Source: Moduliflexus sp964602655
GTDB taxonomy: Bacteria > Moduliflexota > Moduliflexia > Moduliflexales > Moduliflexaceae
DNA length: 64,000 nucleotides
NCBI GenBank assembly: GCA_964602655.1
Contig: CAZRSF010000010.1
Span: 1-64,000 of the forward strand
Direction of reading: 5' to 3'
A model generated the notes under the pieces. That model was not told where the DNA came from, ran no database searches, and saw only the letters and a program-made list of their open reading frames with translations. This document shows positions 60,851 through 64,000 of the stretch, piece by piece. The position numbers and the translations under genes are program-made. Each line of letters opens with the position of its first letter. The first letter of the stretch is position 1.

Positions 60851-62164
60851 TTAAAAGGCGACGTTCAGCTTGACTTCGGCGTTCAGCGCGTTCCCTTCCA
60901 GGGTGTATTCGCTGTTGTCTGCGCCGAGATACGTGTCAAGCCGGGCGCTCAACATGGCGTTGAAGGTCAGTACGTAATCCACGCCGACGGACAGCATGGC
61001 GGACGAGTCGGTCAGATTACCGATGGCGTTGACGTTCAGGGTCATGTCCGACACGAGAAACCGACCGAAACTGGTGAAGAGCGCGGCATAATATTCGCCA
61101 TAGTTGCCAGGCTGAAAATAGCCGCCTTGCAGAAATTGTTGCCGCGCGGCGTCATCGCGTAACATATCCTCGTCATATCCGGCGCTGTTATAGTAAAATT
61201 CGCCGGTCACGCTGAGCCGGTCGTTGAAATTTCCCACATCGAACAGGCGCGTAAAGCCGAGTGTCAGGCGCGGGGTCAGATCGTCCTTTTCATGAACATC
61301 CACATACTCGCCGTTTCGACGTTCCAGACGATGCTGATTTTCGCCGTTCGACAGGCTCATTTCGCCTCGCCAGTGCGTGCCGAGGCGATAGGTCGCGACA
61401 TCCATGCCGAACACCGGCAGATAGCCGTCTTTATTCCAGGCGGAAAACGAGAATTCCACGTCATTCAGCACGATAAATTCCACTTTGCCCGCAATGGAGA
61501 GTTCTTCGAGCGTGCCGGCGTTATCGGCGTTGATAAAGCCGTAAATATTCAGGTTCGAGCCGAAGGGAACGTGGGTTTTCAGGCCGTACACACCTTCGCG
61601 CCGGTCATTCATATTCTGAAAATCTTTGCGGTCTATGCTGATGACATCAGTGGGATTCCACAAATAGCCCTGCCCCCACTTCAAATTTTGCTTGCCGAAT
61701 CGGAAATAGGCTTTTTGACGGATATTCACATCAACAAAGGCTTCTTTCAGCAGCGTATCGAATTGATCGGCAGACGTTTCACCCTCTTGGCGCGGCATCG
61801 TGTAACCCGCCCACACGTCGCCGAAAGCGCGGACGCCTTTGCGCAAGCGGGCATCTAACAAGAAATCGCCGCTGACCGACGAGGCATACGTATTCTCACC
61901 GAAGTCTTGGTCGCCGTCAATGGTGTCGCGGGTGACGAACATATTCGCTTCGGCGTCTATATTGCCGGAAAAGGTGAGCGATTCCTCGCTCAACGCTTTG
62001 GTGATGTCGCTGCCAGCGTCTTCTTCGGATTGTTCGATCTGCTGCGACTCCGAGAAAATATCGTCTTCTGAAAAAATATCGGTATCATCTTGCGCCCAGA
62101 CCGCGAGTGGCAGCAGCAGACAGAAAGCGGTCAGAGAACATGCGCGTGAAATTGGTTTATACAT
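60851..62164 (-). CDS. Outer-membrane beta-barrel protein (DUF1302-like)
   Basis: A 437-residue exported protein. A signal peptide (about 1-24, cleavage at VWAQ) and an acidic linker (about 26-60) lead to a long barrel domain of alternating amphipathic strands ending in the aromatic F typical of BAM substrates (EVKLNVAF). Blocks such as YFRFGKQNLKWGQGYLWNPTDVI resemble DUF1302/alginate-export-like barrels, which often travel with LolA-like and MMPL/FtsX proteins. The upstream genes here are just such proteins, although a terminator hairpin and a large palindrome separate them. Confidence 0.85.
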   Translation of the reverse strand: MYKPISRACSLTAFCLLLPLAVWAQDDTDIFSEDDIFSESQQIEQSEEDAGSDITKALSEESLTFSGNIDAEANMFVTRDTIDGDQDFGENTYASSVSGDFLLDARLRKGVRAFGDVWAGYTMPRQEGETSADQFDTLLKEAFVDVNIRQKAYFRFGKQNLKWGQGYLWNPTDVISIDRKDFQNMNDRREGVYGLKTHVPFGSNLNIYGFINADNAGTLEELSIAGKVEFIVLNDVEFSFSAWNKDGYLPVFGMDVATYRLGTHWRGEMSLSNGENQHRLERRNGEYVDVHEKDDLTPRLTLGFTRLFDVGNFNDRLSVTGEFYYNSAGYDEDMLRDDAARQQFLQGGYFQPGNYGEYYAALFTSFGRFLVSDMTLNVNAIGNLTDSSAMLSVGVDYVLTFNAMLSARLDTYLGADNSEYTLEGNALNAEVKLNVAF

Positions 62165-62233
62165 GTGGAGAAAGGGCGTGATTTATAAATCATGAGCGCC
62201 TCCGCTCTCGATGATTTATAAAATGCCCCTGAG

Positions 62234-62407
62234 AATATAATAACGTGATGTGCAACTTTTTGAAATTTCCCTGTCAAACAGGCGTTTTTACCCACCCCTT
62301 GCCCCTCCCAGGAGGGGAATTCGCCAGCAGTGGTACGCGCATTCCCCTCCTGGGAGGGGCAAGGGGTGGGTTCTTTCTTCTCAAGTTGCACATTGCGTTA
62401 TAATAAT
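62234..62407. repeat. Large nested palindrome (MITE-like)
   Basis: The outer arms ATGTGCAACTT (62248-62258) and AAGTTGCACAT (62383-62393) are flanked by imperfect ATAATAACG/CGTTATAAT pairs. They enclose 31-base perfect arms at 62290-62320 and 62341-62371 (start ACCCACCCCTTGCCCCTCCC) around 20 bases. A short CCTGT/ACAGG hairpin lies in between (62270-62282). Within the 412-base gap 62165-62576 there is also an imperfect TTTATAAATCAT inverted repeat near 62182-62221. No gene is seen. Confidence 0.85.
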
Positions 62408-62511
62408 ATTGTTCAACGTTTTTTGTGAATGTTACGCAGCTTAAGGTAAGCAGAACGCCTTAAATGAGGATTAATCCGCGATTAAAATCTGTTAATCTTC
62501 GGGCGTTGGGC

Positions 62512-62552
62512 AAATAAAAAACCCTGCCAGGGTTCGAAACCCTGGCAGGGTT
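62512..62552 (-). terminator. AACCCTGCCAGGGTT terminator of the LolA-like gene
   Basis: The arms AACCCTGCCAGGGTT (62520-62534) and AACCCTGGCAGGGTT (62538-62552) are perfect complements around three bases. On the minus strand TTTTTATTTG follows. It lies 24 bases after the gene's stop. Confidence 0.85.
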
Positions 62553-62576
62553 GGGTCGGGTCTCCCTAAAATAACA

Positions 62577-63362
62577 TTATTTGCTCAGGCTTTCCAGATA
62601 CGCTTTGTTGAACACATCATCCGTAATCGGCTGTAACGAGACGCCGGACAGTTCGACCATCGTTTTATTCCCCTTCTCGAATTCATCCGTTGCCAGCATT
62701 TTGGCCGGGAGAAATTTTCCGTTAATTTCGTGATATTTGGGGAAATAGTCAACTTGCATTAACTCGCCGGTATTGGAATATGACTCACTTTTCATGAGTA
62801 AAAACGTTCCTTGTTCCACATAATAGACCGATTTCGGATAGGGCAGGTCTTTGACGACCGCGTTCACCTCTAAACGATACACCGGAATTTGCGCCTGGCC
62901 TAATGTTTCTTCGCTGAGCAATTCTTTTCCGTTGGCATCCACAAGCGGCTGGTAGAGTTCGCTATATTTGCGCTTTTCGAAATCAACGGCGCTCATCTGC
63001 GTGCCCGCGATGCTTTGATAGCGCGACATTTTCTGAAATGTGCGGGAATTGCGGCGATACATCCACATATTATCGCCGACGCGCAGATACCCATTGCCTT
63101 TTTCCGAATCCGGGCCGGTCATGACCATCAGAAAGGCGTCGTCGGCGTCGCGGCGATAAAAGACGGCTTCCATAATTTTGACGCTTTTGTCTTTGCGCTG
63201 CATGGTGAACGACATTTTTAACGTGCCGTCGGTTTCGATAAACTCAATCGCTTCCATCTTTTTCAAAATATCCATGCCGGTTGGCTGCTGCGCCTGGGCG
63301 ATGTTATGTCCGGCTGTGAGTATGATAAGGCTTGCAATCAACGATTTGATCAGTGTTTTCAT
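62577..63362 (-). CDS. LolA-like outer-membrane lipoprotein-sorting protein
   Basis: A 261-residue periplasmic protein. Its signal peptide covers about residues 1-24 (ends NIAQAQQ). The remainder has the half-open beta-barrel pattern of the LolA-like family often named outer membrane lipoprotein-sorting protein: DGTLKMSFTMQRKDKSVKIMEAVFYR, YLRVGDNMWMYRRNSRTFQKMS and VYYVEQGTFLLMKSES. The ATG at 63362 has AAAGGAA upstream. The permease gene lies 59 bases upstream on the same strand. The pair suggests transport of lipids or lipoproteins across the periplasm. A terminator follows. Confidence 0.9.
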   Translation of the reverse strand: MKTLIKSLIASLIILTAGHNIAQAQQPTGMDILKKMEAIEFIETDGTLKMSFTMQRKDKSVKIMEAVFYRRDADDAFLMVMTGPDSEKGNGYLRVGDNMWMYRRNSRTFQKMSRYQSIAGTQMSAVDFEKRKYSELYQPLVDANGKELLSEETLGQAQIPVYRLEVNAVVKDLPYPKSVYYVEQGTFLLMKSESYSNTGELMQVDYFPKYHEINGKFLPAKMLATDEFEKGNKTMVELSGVSLQPITDDVFNKAYLESLSK

Positions 63363-63384
63363 AAGATTCCTTTGTTTGTGTGTG

Positions 63385-63415
63385 GGTGTCAGACACGTCA
63401 AACGTGTCTGACACC
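63385..63415. repeat. Perfect GTGTCAGACACGT hairpin
   Basis: GGTGTCAGACACGT (63385-63398) and ACGTGTCTGACACC (63402-63415) are perfect arms around three bases, between the permease and LolA-like genes. Confidence 0.8.
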
Positions 63416-63421
63416 TTCATG

Positions 63422-64000
63422 TTATTCGTAACTTCTCAATGCGTCTGATACCGATAATTTTGCTGCGTGATTCGCCGGGAAGATGGCGGTAAAGAACGAA
63501 ATCCCCAGAATAATCAAGAGATTTTGCAGATTATCCGACAGCGTCGGCACGAAATAGAGATGCTTTTCGACCAAAATCATATTGAATATTCCATACGTAT
63601 TGAAGGAAAGCAGGCTGAGTATCTGAATAACCACCCAACCAAAGACGATCCCCGCGACACTGGCAAATAAGGTAAGGAGCAGCGTTTCCAGCAAAAAGCT
63701 CCAGCGCACGTCGTTTCGCTGCATCCCAATTGCCCGCACTGTCCCGATTTCCCGCGTCCGCTCGCGAATTGTCATGCGCAGCGTGTTCGCCACGCCGATG
63801 ACAATGATAACGAAGAGAACAAAGACCGCCGCCATTGCCGCCCCATCCATGACCATCTCCAATTTCAGCAGGTCGCTGGCGAGTTCTTGCATCGTTTGCA
63901 CATCTAATAACGCGCCATGCCAGTCTTGATACTCCAATTCTTCATATTTGCCATCCAACGCTTCGCGTGTCGCCGTGCGCGGGAGCAGATTCCATTCCTT
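63422..64000 (-). CDS. FtsX/MacB-type ABC transporter permease, N-terminal part missing
   Basis: The frame is open to the window end, so only the last 192 residues are seen. The sequence has the C-terminal layout of a FtsX/LolC/MacB permease: a segment near GAAMAAVFVLFVIIVIGVAN, the conserved cytoplasmic block MTIRERTREIGTVRAIGMQRND, and two more membrane segments. The end, PANHAAKLSVSDALRS, is the standard coupling tail. It leads a set with the LolA-like protein on the minus strand. The ATPase subunit is presumably upstream, outside the window. Confidence 0.9.
   Translation of the reverse strand, partial: KEWNLLPRTATREALDGKYEELEYQDWHGALLDVQTMQELASDLLKLEMVMDGAAMAAVFVLFVIIVIGVANTLRMTIRERTREIGTVRAIGMQRNDVRWSFLLETLLLTLFASVAGIVFGWVVIQILSLLSFNTYGIFNMILVEKHLYFVPTLSDNLQNLLIILGISFFTAIFPANHAAKLSVSDALRSYE

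Overview
The window looks like a chromosomal contig of a free-living Gram-negative bacterium from a poorly sampled lineage. Outer-membrane traits are present: an OmpA-type porin, a DUF1302-like barrel, a LolA-like carrier and a lipoprotein. There is no phage or conjugative region, and housekeeping genes (rpmB, metK, ahcY, gltX, asd, serA, galE, galT, tRNA-Gln) are scattered among accessory ones. I cannot name the species. The giant FG-GAP/FN3 protein, the GH57/DUF3536 amylase-like protein and the GntR-to-solute-binding fusion would suit a filamentous candidate-phylum bacterium (for example the KSB3 group), but this is only a guess. A run of 10 N inside a gene shows the sequence is a draft scaffold.

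Layout. 1-3293: end of a membrane protein, then a tight set with a Cys-rich protein, arfB, PPK2 and a nitroreductase. 3347-9124 (minus): a short membrane protein, the floA/nfeD pair, rpmB and an M4-type metallopeptidase carrying InlB-like repeats and a LecA-like domain. 9433-14206: OmpA porin, an FGE-like protein, and the methyl-cycle genes ahcY and metK. 14524-22968: a soluble hybrid sensor kinase followed by one 2240-residue exported protein (8 FG-GAP repeats, 12 FN3 domains) split only by the N gap. 23162-28069: GH57 protein and a PilB/GspE ATPase. 28164-30609: an OLD-like ATPase, a DUF4276 protein and a third gene, a possible defence cassette. 30657-34289 (minus): Leloir genes galT and galE, with a GntR HTH fused to an ABC-type sugar-binding domain upstream. 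34528-39644: small enzymes, an AraC regulator divergent from an SDR, and asd. 39883-47037: a five-gene surface-glycan operon (membrane glycosyltransferase, AsnB-like amidotransferase, methyltransferase, GT2, GT2-methyltransferase fusion). 47117-52762: tRNA-Gln(CTG), gltX, a DJ-1 protein, a phosphatase, serA, a degraded gene and a lipoprotein. 53015-60486: amidohydrolase, PLP lyase, nitroreductase, K+ channel, OppF ATPase and a Ser/Thr kinase. 60851-64000 (minus): barrel, LolA-like protein and an FtsX-type permease, together resembling an envelope lipid-transport set.

The most unusual property is between the genes. Most intergenic spaces hold a near-perfect palindrome. These fall into a few sequence families (TGTCAGAC..GTCTGACA; AACCCTGCCAGGGTT; GTCGAAACT..AGTTTCGAC; GGAGTGCCAAAGC..GCTTTGGCACTCC; CACGAAA-rich; CCGGCGGACAGCCGTGTCC). 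In the 49.6-62.4 kb part they are nested one inside the loop of another. Some have a U-tract and act as plausible terminators. Others lie in 5' leaders or run into the 3' ends of genes, so they behave like an expanding family of short mobile palindromes that the host partly uses as terminators.
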